A stretch of DNA of 64,000 bases from CAZIAK01 sp964537035 (GTDB lineage Bacteria; Planctomycetota; B15-G4): contig CAZIAK010000026.1 of assembly GCA_964537035.1 (NCBI GenBank), forward strand, positions 8,022 through 72,021, read 5' to 3'. The notes under the pieces were generated by a model. That model was not told the origin of the DNA, searched no databases, and worked only from the letters and a program-made list of their open reading frames with translations. Below, piece after piece: positions 8,189-17,106 of this stretch. A program made the translations under genes and the position numbers. How positions within the stretch are numbered: position 1 is the stretch's first letter; each line of letters begins with the position of its first letter.

Positions 8189-8746
8189 ATGAAGACGCTC
8201 TGGCTTGCCCTGGCCCTCGGGGCTGCAAATTTGGCCGTCTCCGCCGGGCCCGGGCCTGCGTCGACACGGCGAGAGGTGGCGACGATTCCCCTCGCGAGTC
8301 TCGTGGAGATGAGCGACGTCATTGGCGTGGGCATGGTCGTCGGTGAGTTCGACGGCGTGGCCACGTTTGAGATGTTGCACGCTTGGAAGGGCGCCGACGG
8401 CTTTGACTCCCGGACCACGTTTCGGGCCACGCCGACCTGGACATGCGACACGTCCACTGCAGTCATGGGAGAGGTCTCGGTGATGTTCCTGAAGGCCAAG
8501 GGGGCCGACGACGAAGGCGCCCATGAGTACGCCATCGCCCATAGCGGCCGGGGGCGAATGCCTCTTTCGCCTGATGCTGGCAAGGCCCGGGTCGTCTTCC
8601 AGGACATCGCCATGCCAGTGATCATGGGCTCCATGCGGTGTGCCGAGGAGAGCAAGACTCCATGGCAGTTCACTGCCGACCTGGTGGCCTTGCGAGCGCA
8701 GGTCGTGCTGGCCATGCACCGGGCAGCTGAAACGGACGCCCGTTGA
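8189..8746 (+). CDS. Secreted protein of unknown function
   Basis: The protein has 185 residues from the ATG at 8189, chosen because GGAGG precedes it by about 6 bases and it opens a clean signal peptide (MKTLWLALALGAANLAVSAG); a longer open frame upstream runs through the inverted repeat and is unlikely to be coding. After the signal peptide the mature part begins near GPGPASTRREVATIPL. It contains one central pair of cysteines far apart (WTCDTS and MRCAEE) that could form a disulphide. I do not recognise the fold. The pattern SLVEMSDVIGVGMVVGEFDG followed by WKG resembles small secreted proteins that describe a metal or redox environment, but this is not a reliable hint. The gene stands alone between the rpoZ repeat and a SRPBCC gene 10 bp downstream. 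Confidence 0.6.
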   Translation: MKTLWLALALGAANLAVSAGPGPASTRREVATIPLASLVEMSDVIGVGMVVGEFDGVATFEMLHAWKGADGFDSRTTFRATPTWTCDTSTAVMGEVSVMFLKAKGADDEGAHEYAIAHSGRGRMPLSPDAGKARVVFQDIAMPVIMGSMRCAEESKTPWQFTADLVALRAQVVLAMHRAAETDAR

Positions 8747-8756
8747 GGCCTCGCAC

Positions 8757-9215
8757 ATGACGACCCGGAGTCATGTGCGCGAAGAGGTGTTCGCAGCGTC
8801 TGCAGCGGAGCTGTTTGCCTTGCTCCACACGCCAAGCGCGATACGAGACTGGTGGGGCGCTGCGCGAGTCATTGTCGCCGCGGTCGAGGGTGGCACATGG
8901 GCGGCGGCTTGGGGCGAAGACGAAGACGCTCCTGACTACACAACCGTGGCGACCGTCCTTGCCTTCGACGCTTCTCGGCGGCTGGTGTTGGGCGACTATC
9001 GCTACACCGCCAAGACCGGCGAGCTGCCGTTCGACGCTGACTTCGTGACCGAGTTCCTGGTCACCGAGGATGGCGACGGTGCGCGGCTGAAGGTCACCCA
9101 GAGCGGGTTCCCGGCTGGGCCCGAGGCTGACGAGTACTACGCAGGCTGCGAGGTGGGCTGGGAGCCGACGTTCGCAGGCATCCGCCGGTTCTTGGCTGAG
9201 CGGCGCACCTCGTGA
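8757..9215 (+). CDS. SRPBCC / AHSA1-like lipid- or small-molecule-binding domain protein
   Basis: The protein has 152 residues from the ATG at 8757 and is a single START-like (Bet v1/AHSA1) domain: an opening beta strand SHVREEVFAASAAELFALL, the helix-loop IRDWWGA typical of the family, strands GGTWAAAW and RRLVLGDYRY, and a long C-terminal helix EVGWEPTFAGIRRFLAER. Such proteins bind hydrophobic ligands in a cavity and many are uncharacterised. It overlaps the following VOC-family gene by 4 bp (GTGA at 9212-9215), so the two are probably made together. The ligand cannot be told from sequence. Confidence 0.82.
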   Translation: MTTRSHVREEVFAASAAELFALLHTPSAIRDWWGAARVIVAAVEGGTWAAAWGEDEDAPDYTTVATVLAFDASRRLVLGDYRYTAKTGELPFDADFVTEFLVTEDGDGARLKVTQSGFPAGPEADEYYAGCEVGWEPTFAGIRRFLAERRTS

Positions 9216-9610
9216 CCGGCGACGAGGCAGTCACGGGAGCGCACTTCATCCTCTTCGTCGCTGACCAGGCAGCGAGCGCACGCTTCTACAGCTCGCTGCT
9301 GGGCAAGGCGCCCAGGCTCGATGTCCCAGGCATGACCGAGTTCGATCTCCCCGGAGGCGTTGTGCTGGGTTGCATGCCCGCCTCAGGGATCAGCCGGTTG
9401 TTGGGCCCGGCGTTGCCTGACCCTGCTGGGGCGGCAGGTGTTCCCCGTTGCGAGCTGTATCTGGTGTGCGCCGACGTCCAAGCCACCTTGGAAAGGGCGC
9501 TCGCCGCAGGGGCGACCGAACTCTCAGCGGTGAGCGCCCGCGACTGGGGTGATCGGGTCGGTTACTGCCTCGACCCCGACGGGCACGTGGTGGCCGTGGC
9601 TGAACGGTAG
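9212..9610 (+). CDS. VOC-superfamily (glyoxalase/bleomycin resistance-like) protein
   Basis: The protein has 132 residues from the GTG at 9212. It shows the paired beta-alpha-beta-beta-beta modules of the vicinal oxygen chelate fold: opening FILFVADQAASARFYSSLLG, middle CELYLVCADVQATLERALAAGA, and closing DWGDRVGYCLDPDGHVVAVAE, which is the characteristic VOC end. The first metal-ligand position after GAHF looks replaced, so enzymatic metal chemistry is uncertain. Co-occurrence with an SRPBCC gene is common in small stress- or resistance-type pairs. It converges with the minus-strand cytochrome gene 88 bp away. Confidence 0.85.
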   Translation: MTGDEAVTGAHFILFVADQAASARFYSSLLGKAPRLDVPGMTEFDLPGGVVLGCMPASGISRLLGPALPDPAGAAGVPRCELYLVCADVQATLERALAAGATELSAVSARDWGDRVGYCLDPDGHVVAVAER

Positions 9611-9698
9611 ACCTTCGCCTAGCCAGCGCCCGTCAGCATGGGCGGGCCCTGCTTGGCGTGGCCGCAGGCGGGTTGGCGGCGAAGACAACGGCGACTTG

Positions 9699-12473
9699 CT
9701 ACGGCCCACCCACCACAGTGCCGGCGTCGCCCTGGGGTTGGCCGTCCGCGTCGATCCATGAGTCGAGCACCACGCCGTTCTGGCGATCGGTGAGCTTGCG
9801 AATCAAGGTGGCGCCCAAGGGTCCTTCGAGGTTGGGGTTCTGTGACCCGTCTCGCAGGTTGGGCCCCACGCCTGGCGCGAGCATGGGGTGATTGTCGCTG
9901 GCGTTGCTGTTGCCGTTGGCTTCGACGATGCGGTCCATGTCGAAGGCTGCGTTGCTCGGATCAAACGTGATCGACGCCGGGGCCACGCCTCCCGCGCCCG
10001 CCCGGTTGGCGTTGGTGTCGAGGGGATTGACCGGCGCGCCGGTCTCGTCGAACAAGAACAGGCCGCTGCCCAGGCCCGCCACCATGTGCACCCAAACTGG
10101 CGAGTTGAGCTGGTTGCCCGGGTTGGCGCCGATGTGGGTGGCCAACATGTCGTAGTCGAGGGCGCCGTAGTTGCCCAGGGCCATGTCGTTCACGAAGGCA
10201 TCGTAATTGGCCGGGCCGAAGCTGGTCAGGCCATCGTCGGTCAGGTGGCACGCCACACAGTAGCGTGGTCCTTCGTTGGTTGCCTCGACCCGGCCACGAA
10301 TCGAGTGGGCCATCATGGCGTTGTGGCTCAGGGCAGCGGCGCCATTGCTGGGATTGTTGCCTGCGCCGTTGCGATCTGAGAAGGCGAAGACGTCAGAGTC
10401 GTCGCCCTGCTTGTCTCGGTACTGGAAGAACATCTTGGTGTTCGTGGACATGGTGCTGATGCGGTTGGCTGCGCTCACGCCGAGCTGAAAAGGCACGGGC
10501 GACTGATAGACGAAGTCGGCGTTGCGCTCCCTGAAGACGATGCGCTCGCCGGTGATGTTGCTGAAGGTGTTCTGGTTGTTGGTGTACTCGCCCTGCAGAT
10601 GGCAGCCCGAGCAGGTGTTGCTCCAGGACGAGTGGCACGAGGCGCAGTCCATGCGGTCGCTGTGGCTGAAGCCGCCGCTGGCCATGGTGTTCTGCTGGGG
10701 GCCCAGGCCCGTGGCGTCGTCCCCGTCGTCACGTCCCATGGCGTAGGAGGCCATGTCGCTGTACACCGGCTGGCCGTCGAAGGCGTGCACGGCGCCCGTG
10801 TCCACCACCGTGTCGCGGGTCTGGGGGACGTAGTGCACCGCGCCCGTGAGTCGGCTGGTGAGCAGGTAGTCGCCGCTGGCCGAGCGGGCCACGTGGGGCA
10901 AGGCGTTGCCCTGACCATCCACCGCCAGGTCGGCGGCGTTGCCGTCGTAGTCTGTGCCTGGCGTCGTCTGGGCGTAGGCGCTCACCGAGCCGTGACAGCT
11001 CTCGCAGCCGATGGCCACGCCGTGCTCCATGCGGCTGCCGATGGGGGACTCACCTGCGGCCACGTCACCGCCGTGAAGATCGAAGCTGCCATGGCAGTCG
11101 ATGCAGCCCATGCCCGCGGCGTAATGCACGTCCTCGGGCGTGTCGTCCCGCCCGTCACCGTCGTAGTCTTCGAAGACGATGTACTGACGGTCCCGGCGGC
11201 CGTTGAAGGTGTCGTTGTCGACCACGGGGTCGAACAGTCGGGGGTCGTTGCGCGTGTCCTGATAGCTCACCGGGTTGAGTGGATACTGGAAGCCCTTGCG
11301 CAGGTCTTCGTTCTGGTCGAGGCGAATGCCCCAGTACTGCATCACCGTACGATTGCTGCCCTGGTGGCAGCCCGCGCAGGCGTAGTCGTTGATGCCCTCG
11401 ATGGACTCGCCAGTCGGTGTGGTGTGCGCCACGCTGGCGATGCGATGGCTGACCACGTGGGGCCGTTCGGGCGCCTTGATGTTGTCCGGGTCTGCGGGTT
11501 CGGTGCGGTTCACGTTGGGGTCCAGGCCGGCGAAGCGCCCGTCCTTGGCGTAGGGCATGTGGCAGGCGGTGCAGCCAGACGACCTGAAGTCGCCGTAGCG
11601 GTTGTTGGCTCCCGCGCTGCCCAGGTGACAGTCGCCACAGGTGAAGGCGACCTGCTCGTGGTAGAGGTTGGCCAGGGGCGAGTCAGTGATGACCTGGTTG
11701 TTGGCCTGGCGATCGAGCGAGAGGTTTGCCGCGTCGTAGAGGCCGTTGTTGTGGATCGCGTCGGGGGACGTGTCCCCGAAAGCGCTGAACACGGGGAACT
11801 CGAGCAGCTCGCCCACGGCGCCCACGTTGTTCACGTTGGGGACGTAGTCCGGGTCGTCCACGGCCCTGAAGGCCAGGTCGGCCGCGGTGTCTTCGAAGAG
11901 ACCTTGATGCGCGGGGATGGCGTTGTCCGCGCCGATGGCGAAGGTGGCGCCCGAAAAGATTCCCGTGGCCGTGCCGAGCAGCCCGTTCGAGACCGTCTTG
12001 GCGTGGTCGGCGTGGCAGAGGCCGCAGCTGCGACCGGTGTCGACCACGCGCAGGTCTCCCGGGTTGACGAACTGCAGATAGTCGAGGGCAGAGTAGGTCT
12101 TGCCATCGACGGTGTAGTCGGCGAACTGGTCGATGCCCGTGAGCGTCAGGCGATTGAAGAAGGCCAGGGCGTTGTTGGCGATGTTGTCCTCGTCGCCGAT
12201 CTCTGGCGGCGGCGGCACGTGGCTGCTCTCCGCGTCGAGGCCTTGTCCGTCACCACCATGGCAGGTGGTGCAGCTGATCTGGTCGGCCCCTGGGAACGGG
12301 TGTGGGTTGAGGATGCCCGGGCCCTTGTAGTCGTTCATGGTCGAGGCGTTGTGGCAGATCATGCACGACTCTGCCGTGGCCAGGGCTGCGCTGCCTGAGC
12401 TGCCCCCCGAACATCCTGTCGTGAGCAAGGTCAGCAGGAGCGTGAAAACAATCCAGATCGTTCTTCGTTGCAT
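9699..12473 (-). CDS. Undecahaem cytochrome c lipoprotein (11 CxxCH motifs)
   Basis: The protein has 924 residues from the ATG at 12473, which opens a lipoprotein signal (MQRRTIWIVFTLLLTLLTTGC, with the lipidated Cys at 21). I count 11 CxxCH haem-binding motifs, in order CMICH, CTTCH, CGLCH, CGDCH, CTACH, CAGCH, CIDCH, CESCH, CASCH, CSGCH and CVACH. Long segments rich in Asp, Asn and Gly separate them, as in large outer-surface or periplasmic electron carriers. It is the last gene of the minus-strand cytochrome cluster, 163 bp after the 7-haem gene, and lies in the same set as a beta-barrel protein that could carry it across the outer membrane. An extracellular terminal reductase role is inference; a periplasmic storage or reductase role is possible. 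No catalytic motif of a known nitrite, tetrathionate or hydroxylamine enzyme was recognised. Confidence 0.88.
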   Translation of the reverse strand: MQRRTIWIVFTLLLTLLTTGCSGGSSGSAALATAESCMICHNASTMNDYKGPGILNPHPFPGADQISCTTCHGGDGQGLDAESSHVPPPPEIGDEDNIANNALAFFNRLTLTGIDQFADYTVDGKTYSALDYLQFVNPGDLRVVDTGRSCGLCHADHAKTVSNGLLGTATGIFSGATFAIGADNAIPAHQGLFEDTAADLAFRAVDDPDYVPNVNNVGAVGELLEFPVFSAFGDTSPDAIHNNGLYDAANLSLDRQANNQVITDSPLANLYHEQVAFTCGDCHLGSAGANNRYGDFRSSGCTACHMPYAKDGRFAGLDPNVNRTEPADPDNIKAPERPHVVSHRIASVAHTTPTGESIEGINDYACAGCHQGSNRTVMQYWGIRLDQNEDLRKGFQYPLNPVSYQDTRNDPRLFDPVVDNDTFNGRRDRQYIVFEDYDGDGRDDTPEDVHYAAGMGCIDCHGSFDLHGGDVAAGESPIGSRMEHGVAIGCESCHGSVSAYAQTTPGTDYDGNAADLAVDGQGNALPHVARSASGDYLLTSRLTGAVHYVPQTRDTVVDTGAVHAFDGQPVYSDMASYAMGRDDGDDATGLGPQQNTMASGGFSHSDRMDCASCHSSWSNTCSGCHLQGEYTNNQNTFSNITGERIVFRERNADFVYQSPVPFQLGVSAANRISTMSTNTKMFFQYRDKQGDDSDVFAFSDRNGAGNNPSNGAAALSHNAMMAHSIRGRVEATNEGPRYCVACHLTDDGLTSFGPANYDAFVNDMALGNYGALDYDMLATHIGANPGNQLNSPVWVHMVAGLGSGLFLFDETGAPVNPLDTNANRAGAGGVAPASITFDPSNAAFDMDRIVEANGNSNASDNHPMLAPGVGPNLRDGSQNPNLEGPLGATLIRKLTDRQNGVVLDSWIDADGQPQGDAGTVVGGP

Positions 12474-12636
12474 GGCGGGGCCCGCGGGTGCGCTCGGTTC
12501 AGCCCTCGCGTCGTTCCGTCGGGGCACGGTTTGGCCATGCATGAGATCGGTGCGCGTCGGGCGGGTTCATCCTGTCGCCGGTCCCATCGTCGACACGGTG
12601 GCCCGACTTGAGCGACGACACGGGCAGGCCGCACGC

Positions 12637-13317
12637 TCAGGGCGTTTCGGCTTCGTTCCAGCTGGTGGGGCGGTGACAACGGTCGCAGCGATTGACCAGG
12701 CCGAGTGCCAGGTGGGGCGGGTTGTTGGCTCTGAACAGGTCGGCCTGGTGGCAGCTCTCGCAAGACGTGTCGACCGGTAGGAACACGCCCACCTCGCCCG
12801 CTTCGTGGCAGCGCCTGCACGACGTGGCGGCGTGAGCGCCCACCAACGGAAAGCGCGTGCGGGCATGGAGCTGCACCTGTCCTACAGGCTGCCAGCTGGT
12901 GTCCTTGTGGCAGCGGGTGCAGTCGGGCCCCAGCTGGCCTCGGTGCAGGTCTTCGTGGCAGCCAGCGCAGCCCTTCACGGCGAAGGCCGCCACGGGACCG
13001 CGGTCGTTGTGGCAACGGAGGCAAGCTGCGGTGCTGTGGGCACCTTGCAGCGCCACGCCGGTCTCGGCCATGTGGTCGAAACTGAACTCGTCTCGCAGCT
13101 CGTTCCAGCCCTCGCCCACATGGCACAACGAGCAATCGCTGGGGAAGCTGTCGTGGGGGATCACCGGGCCCAGCCCGTCCCACCAGCCGTGTCGCGGGCC
13201 GCGACCCAGTCCTGTGGTGGCGCAGGCGGCGGCGAGCAACAACCAGACCACGGCGATGGCGAGCCGTGGTCGCGAGAGGTAGCGTTGTGTCGAGGTGCGG
13301 GCGTCGTATGGGGTCAT
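12637..13317 (-). CDS. Heptahaem cytochrome c lipoprotein (7 CxxCH motifs)
   Basis: The protein has 226 residues from the ATG at 13317. A signal segment ends in LLLAAAC, a lipobox with the Cys near residue 31, so it is probably anchored in a membrane. Seven CxxCH motifs follow: CSLCH, CLRCH, CAGCH, CTRCH, CRRCH, CESCH and CDRCH. Repeats of the form FDH...TGV.LxGAH..xxCxxCH match the tandem cytochrome c7/c3-like modules also seen in the 23-haem neighbour, suggesting shared ancestry. It sits 13 bp after the beta-barrel gene and 163 bp before the 11-haem gene, a good place for the periplasmic plug of a porin-cytochrome conduit. That role is inference. Confidence 0.87.
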   Translation of the reverse strand: MTPYDARTSTQRYLSRPRLAIAVVWLLLAAACATTGLGRGPRHGWWDGLGPVIPHDSFPSDCSLCHVGEGWNELRDEFSFDHMAETGVALQGAHSTAACLRCHNDRGPVAAFAVKGCAGCHEDLHRGQLGPDCTRCHKDTSWQPVGQVQLHARTRFPLVGAHAATSCRRCHEAGEVGVFLPVDTSCESCHQADLFRANNPPHLALGLVNRCDRCHRPTSWNEAETP

Positions 13318-13330
13318 GACGGTCTCGATC

Positions 13331-15034
13331 CTAGAATCTGTGTTGCAGGAAGAGGCCCAGGGTCCAGGCGTTCTCGCCGTCCCAGAAGCGCCCATCGGCG
13401 TTGAGTGAGAGCAGCCAGTCGTCCGCGAAGGGCAGCTCTCGTTCGACGCGGATCCAGTGTTGCACGATGTCGGAGAAGTCGTTGGTGAAGCCTTCGTTGT
13501 CGTGGTCGGCGGCTTCGTAGGACAGGGTCCAGTAGCCCAGCTCTGCGTCCCATTGGTAGGCGAAGCGCGCGCCCACACCGGAGCTGAAGTCGCCCTTGGT
13601 GAAGAACGCGGTGGCGCTGGTCAGGCTGCCCTCCGAGCCCAGGTCGTCCAGGTCGAGGCTCAGGGCCACGTCGCCGCCGGACTCGTTCTCGTCGTTCCAT
13701 GCGCCCAGGTCGCCGCGCAGCCGGGTCTTCTCGTTGAGCGCGGTCCAGCGGCTGCCGCGCAGACGATCGAGGCGCCCGTCGAGCAGGGTCGTGGGGGCGA
13801 TGTTCGAGGGCAGGTCAGAGAGCACTTCGGGTACGCGCCGGTGGGTGTAGGAGACCGACGCGCCCTCGGAGTTCTCCCAGTACCGGCTGGCGCTGGCCTG
13901 TAGCTCGGTCAGCTCGAAGCCGGAACCCTTGGCCACGTCGGACTGGGTGTAGTAGTCCACCCAGGCGGTGGCGTGCATGTTCCAGTCGTCGCTGGGCAGG
14001 TAGTGCATCTTGGCGACCAGCAAGTCCCGGTCTCTCTTGCTGCCGTGCCAGGTCTTCTGCAGTCCGGCCGACGCGGAGAAGCGCTCGCTCTCGTCGCCCA
14101 CCCAGCGATAGGACAGGGACGCCTGCGTGTCGCCGTTTGAGGAGAGGTCGCGATCGGGTGTGGGCACCGCGCCCGCGCTGGCAGAGAGTGTGCTCCCGTC
14201 GTCGAACCGTCGCCTCCATTCGTAGCCATCGAGCAGGCCGAACTCTGGCATGGCCCGCTGCAGGAAGCGTCCGACCTCGTGGCGTTCGTCCTCCCAGCGA
14301 GTGCCGCCCCAGCTGTAGGAGAGCCGGTCGATGCGCAGCTTCTGTCGCTGCTCGTCCGAGGCATCGAACAGGTGGGTGCTGCGGGTGCTCAGTTCGCCGT
14401 CGTAGTGCAGGCCGCCCCCGCGACCGAAGGGGTTGTCCACGAACACGTCGAGGCCGGCCCGCACCTGGGAGTCTTTGCGGTCCTCCAGGCTGCTGTCCGT
14501 GCGGTCGGCCCACAAGGTAAAGCGCCCGCTGGTGCGCGTGGGGCGCTGCTCGGGACGGCTGGGGTCCACTTCGGCCAGGAGCGGTTGGTCGAGGGTGTTC
14601 TCTGGCAGCTGCTGCTCCCAGGGAGGATGCTCTGGCGGAGCGGGTCGTGCGTCGCTGGGCTCTGCCGCGGGCGCTTCCAATCGGGACGAGGGGATCATGA
14701 CCACCCCCGCCGTCCCGGGGCTGGGGACGAAACTGCGGTCGAGCAGGGTGACCTCAGCGGTGCGGTCGTGCACGGCCACCACGGCGCCCTTGCGCCCTGT
14801 CCCACCCAAGGGTCGCAACAAGACCCGGTCGCCCACCGCGACCAGGTCGCGAGCCCCGCGGTCCACGACGATCACGCCACCGGGCAGGGCCGTGGTGACG
14901 CGCAGGGCGAGTTGCTCGAAACCCTGTTCTTGGGCGAGGGTCCGCCCGCCGCCGAGCATGAACAGCAGCGCCGCAACGACCATGGCCAGATTGGAGCGGG
15001 TCCGCTGGCGTCCGTGGTTCTGGGGCGCGGTCAT
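13331..15034 (-). CDS. Outer-membrane beta-barrel protein of the cytochrome cluster (porin-cytochrome-conduit-like)
   Basis: The protein has 567 residues with a signal peptide (AALLFMLGGGRTLA, cleaved near residue 35). Residues about 40-170 form a soluble, beta-rich SH3-like part (VIVVDRGARDLVAVGDRVLL) and a Pro-rich linker. From about 190 to the end the sequence alternates hydrophobic and polar residues with many Trp/Tyr, and it ends in LGLFLQHRF with a terminal Phe, the classical sorting signal for barrel insertion. It overlaps the 23-haem gene by 4 bp and precedes the 7-haem gene by 13 bp. MtrB/PioB-type barrels sheath multihaem cytochromes across the outer membrane; this barrel may do the same, but I do not see a specific MtrB motif, so the family name is only proposed. 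Confidence 0.75.
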   Translation of the reverse strand: MTAPQNHGRQRTRSNLAMVVAALLFMLGGGRTLAQEQGFEQLALRVTTALPGGVIVVDRGARDLVAVGDRVLLRPLGGTGRKGAVVAVHDRTAEVTLLDRSFVPSPGTAGVVMIPSSRLEAPAAEPSDARPAPPEHPPWEQQLPENTLDQPLLAEVDPSRPEQRPTRTSGRFTLWADRTDSSLEDRKDSQVRAGLDVFVDNPFGRGGGLHYDGELSTRSTHLFDASDEQRQKLRIDRLSYSWGGTRWEDERHEVGRFLQRAMPEFGLLDGYEWRRRFDDGSTLSASAGAVPTPDRDLSSNGDTQASLSYRWVGDESERFSASAGLQKTWHGSKRDRDLLVAKMHYLPSDDWNMHATAWVDYYTQSDVAKGSGFELTELQASASRYWENSEGASVSYTHRRVPEVLSDLPSNIAPTTLLDGRLDRLRGSRWTALNEKTRLRGDLGAWNDENESGGDVALSLDLDDLGSEGSLTSATAFFTKGDFSSGVGARFAYQWDAELGYWTLSYEAADHDNEGFTNDFSDIVQHWIRVERELPFADDWLLSLNADGRFWDGENAWTLGLFLQHRF

Positions 15035-17106
15035 CGTGCCCCCTTTCGACGCAGGAGCAGGACATCTTCATGAATGCCGTGGCAATCTACGCACTCGATG
15101 GGCAGGGGCTGGTAGCGCACAACGTCGGGGCCCGTGCTGCTGGGCACCGCATCGTGGCAAGCGTCGCAAGCGAGGGCGGCGTGAGTCTCTGTCAACGGGA
15201 AGCGGCTGTCCTTGTCATGGTCGAAGGACAGTTGATCGAAGCCATCGGCGCCAGCGTGGCAGCGCTCGCATGAGGCCGCCGCGCCCGTGCCGAACTGTCC
15301 GGCGTGGGGAGAGTCGTGGCAGTTGGCGCAGCTCTTGCCTGCCGGGGCGCCCCAGTTCTTGTGGCCGGTCATGGGGCTCGACGAGCTGCTCTGGCTCTCG
15401 TGACAGCTCGAGCAGTCGGCCGCAGCGTGGTGGCCCACCAGATCGAAGCCCGTCCACAGGCCGTGGTCGTAGTCGTCGCGCAGTGACCTGAACGAGCTGG
15501 CGGTGTGGCAGCGCAGACAGCCGCCGCGGCCGCCGACCTCGGCGGGCAGGTGCGCGCCGTTGTAGCGCTGCTCGTGGGGGTCGCCGTGGCAGCTGCCGCA
15601 GGAGCGGGGGTGGCTCACGTGGTCAGCGATGCGACCGAAGCTGCGGCCCTGCGCGTCGGCGGTGGCTTCTCTGGGGTGGCAACTCTCGCAGCTGGCCTGA
15701 TGGTGGGCGCCGTTCAGGGCGAAGCCGGTCCATCGGTCGTGGTCGAAACCATCGCCGGCGGCCCGCTCAAAGCCCGTGGTGTCGTGGCACTGGGAGCAGT
15801 CATCCGCAGCGGCGAAGGCGTCTCGGTGGCTGTCGTCGTGACAGCTGTCGCAGCGACTGGGAGTCTGCACAAAGCGCCGCACGCCCGTGTCCTCGGCGGG
15901 CTTGTGACAGGCGGTGCACTCCGCGCCCAGGTGCCGCCCGCTCAGGGGGAAGGCCGTCTGCTGGTGGCGCGTGCCATCAAACAGCGTCGGCTCGAAGGCG
16001 TCTTGCTGGTGACAGGCGAGGCAGGGCTGCTCGTTGACCTGACGCTCCTCGGGGATGCGCCCGGCGAACTGCCCGCCATGAGGGTCTTCATGACACAGCT
16101 GGCAAGACCGCTGTGCGCGCCCGAGGAACCGTGCCTCATAGGGCTCGCTCAGCTCGTCGTGGCAGCCTGCGCAGCCCACGTCTTCATGTGGCGCCGTCAG
16201 TGCGAAGCCTGTGCTGACATGCTGTGCATCGGTCAAGGTGTCCCTGGCCGCGGCGAACGACTCGTGGTTCTCTAGGTGGCAGGCGAGGCAGGCATTGCCC
16301 AGCACGTCGAGACGATCGTCGACGGCAGGCCCATGGTCCGCGGTCAGGCTGAAGCCCAGGTCGTGGGGAGTGTCGTGGCAGTCGGCGCAGCTTCGGTTCG
16401 CCTTGGCTCGCAGACCCAGTCGGTGACTGCCTGCCACGTCGTGACAGTCTCGGCAGCTGAGCGCACCATGCCCGCCCACCAAGGGCAGGGAGCGATCGTG
16501 TCCCGCGGGGTTGGGCTCTGAGAACCCCCTCTGGTCGTGGCATGCGGCGCAGTCGTTGCTCAGCCGCTCTTCGTGGGCGGGCTCGTGGCAGGCGTCGCAC
16601 CTTTGTTCAAGACCTCCGAAGCGAGCGGCCCCCGCGGGCAGCACGTCGACGTCTGCGTTCTCGTGGCACTCGTTGCAGGTCAGCTCGTCATGGGCGCCGT
16701 CCATGATGAAGCCCACCAACACGTGATCGAAGTCGGCGGGTTCGTCGATGCCGCTGCGGGCAAAGGTCTGGGCGTTGACCATGGCGAAGGCGGGGCCGTG
16801 GTGCTCGCTGTGGCAGCGGGCACAGGCCAAGGCCTCGCTCTGATCCATGCTGCCGTGAAGACCGTGGCTCGTCTCGATGTCCTGTTGCGTGGTCTCGTGA
16901 CACTCCAGGCAACCATCGGTCATGTTGGAGAACCAGCCGCCATGACAGAGCGAACAGCTGCCACTCTCGGCCAGCTCGGGGATGCGACCGTGCACGGTGG
17001 TCAGGGCTCCGGGCGCCGCGCGGTCGCTGTCGACGACCGCGGCGAGCACCACGATCAGCAGGGAGCACAGGCTGATCCAGAGTCTAGGTCGTCCGAAGCC
17101 CTTCAA
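15031..17106 (-). CDS. Giant multihaem cytochrome c with 23 CxxCH motifs
   Basis: The protein has 691 residues. The start is a TTG at 17106 that overlaps the stop of the upstream oxidoreductase by 4 bp (TTGA); no better start gives the N-terminal hydrophobic helix (LWISLCSLLIVVLAAVV, about residues 8-24). I count 23 CxxCH motifs, roughly one per 29 residues, in repeats of the type GHHAAADCSSCHES and CxxCHxDPHxGQFG, characteristic of tandem cytochrome c3/c7-type domains. The absence of a lipobox and the lone N-terminal helix suggest a periplasmic or inner-membrane-tethered electron wire. It overlaps the beta-barrel gene by 4 bp. It could pass electrons from the membrane oxidoreductase just upstream to the outer-membrane barrel. 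Confidence 0.88.
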   Translation of the reverse strand: MKGFGRPRLWISLCSLLIVVLAAVVDSDRAAPGALTTVHGRIPELAESGSCSLCHGGWFSNMTDGCLECHETTQQDIETSHGLHGSMDQSEALACARCHSEHHGPAFAMVNAQTFARSGIDEPADFDHVLVGFIMDGAHDELTCNECHENADVDVLPAGAARFGGLEQRCDACHEPAHEERLSNDCAACHDQRGFSEPNPAGHDRSLPLVGGHGALSCRDCHDVAGSHRLGLRAKANRSCADCHDTPHDLGFSLTADHGPAVDDRLDVLGNACLACHLENHESFAAARDTLTDAQHVSTGFALTAPHEDVGCAGCHDELSEPYEARFLGRAQRSCQLCHEDPHGGQFAGRIPEERQVNEQPCLACHQQDAFEPTLFDGTRHQQTAFPLSGRHLGAECTACHKPAEDTGVRRFVQTPSRCDSCHDDSHRDAFAAADDCSQCHDTTGFERAAGDGFDHDRWTGFALNGAHHQASCESCHPREATADAQGRSFGRIADHVSHPRSCGSCHGDPHEQRYNGAHLPAEVGGRGGCLRCHTASSFRSLRDDYDHGLWTGFDLVGHHAAADCSSCHESQSSSSSPMTGHKNWGAPAGKSCANCHDSPHAGQFGTGAAASCERCHAGADGFDQLSFDHDKDSRFPLTETHAALACDACHDAVPSSTGPDVVRYQPLPIECVDCHGIHEDVLLLRRKGAR

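Noticed and set aside
10599..12398. A 599-codon open frame on the plus strand over the 11-haem gene
   Set aside because: It is the antisense shadow of the GC-rich cytochrome gene; it has no start signal and its residues are low-complexity Val/Arg/Gly.
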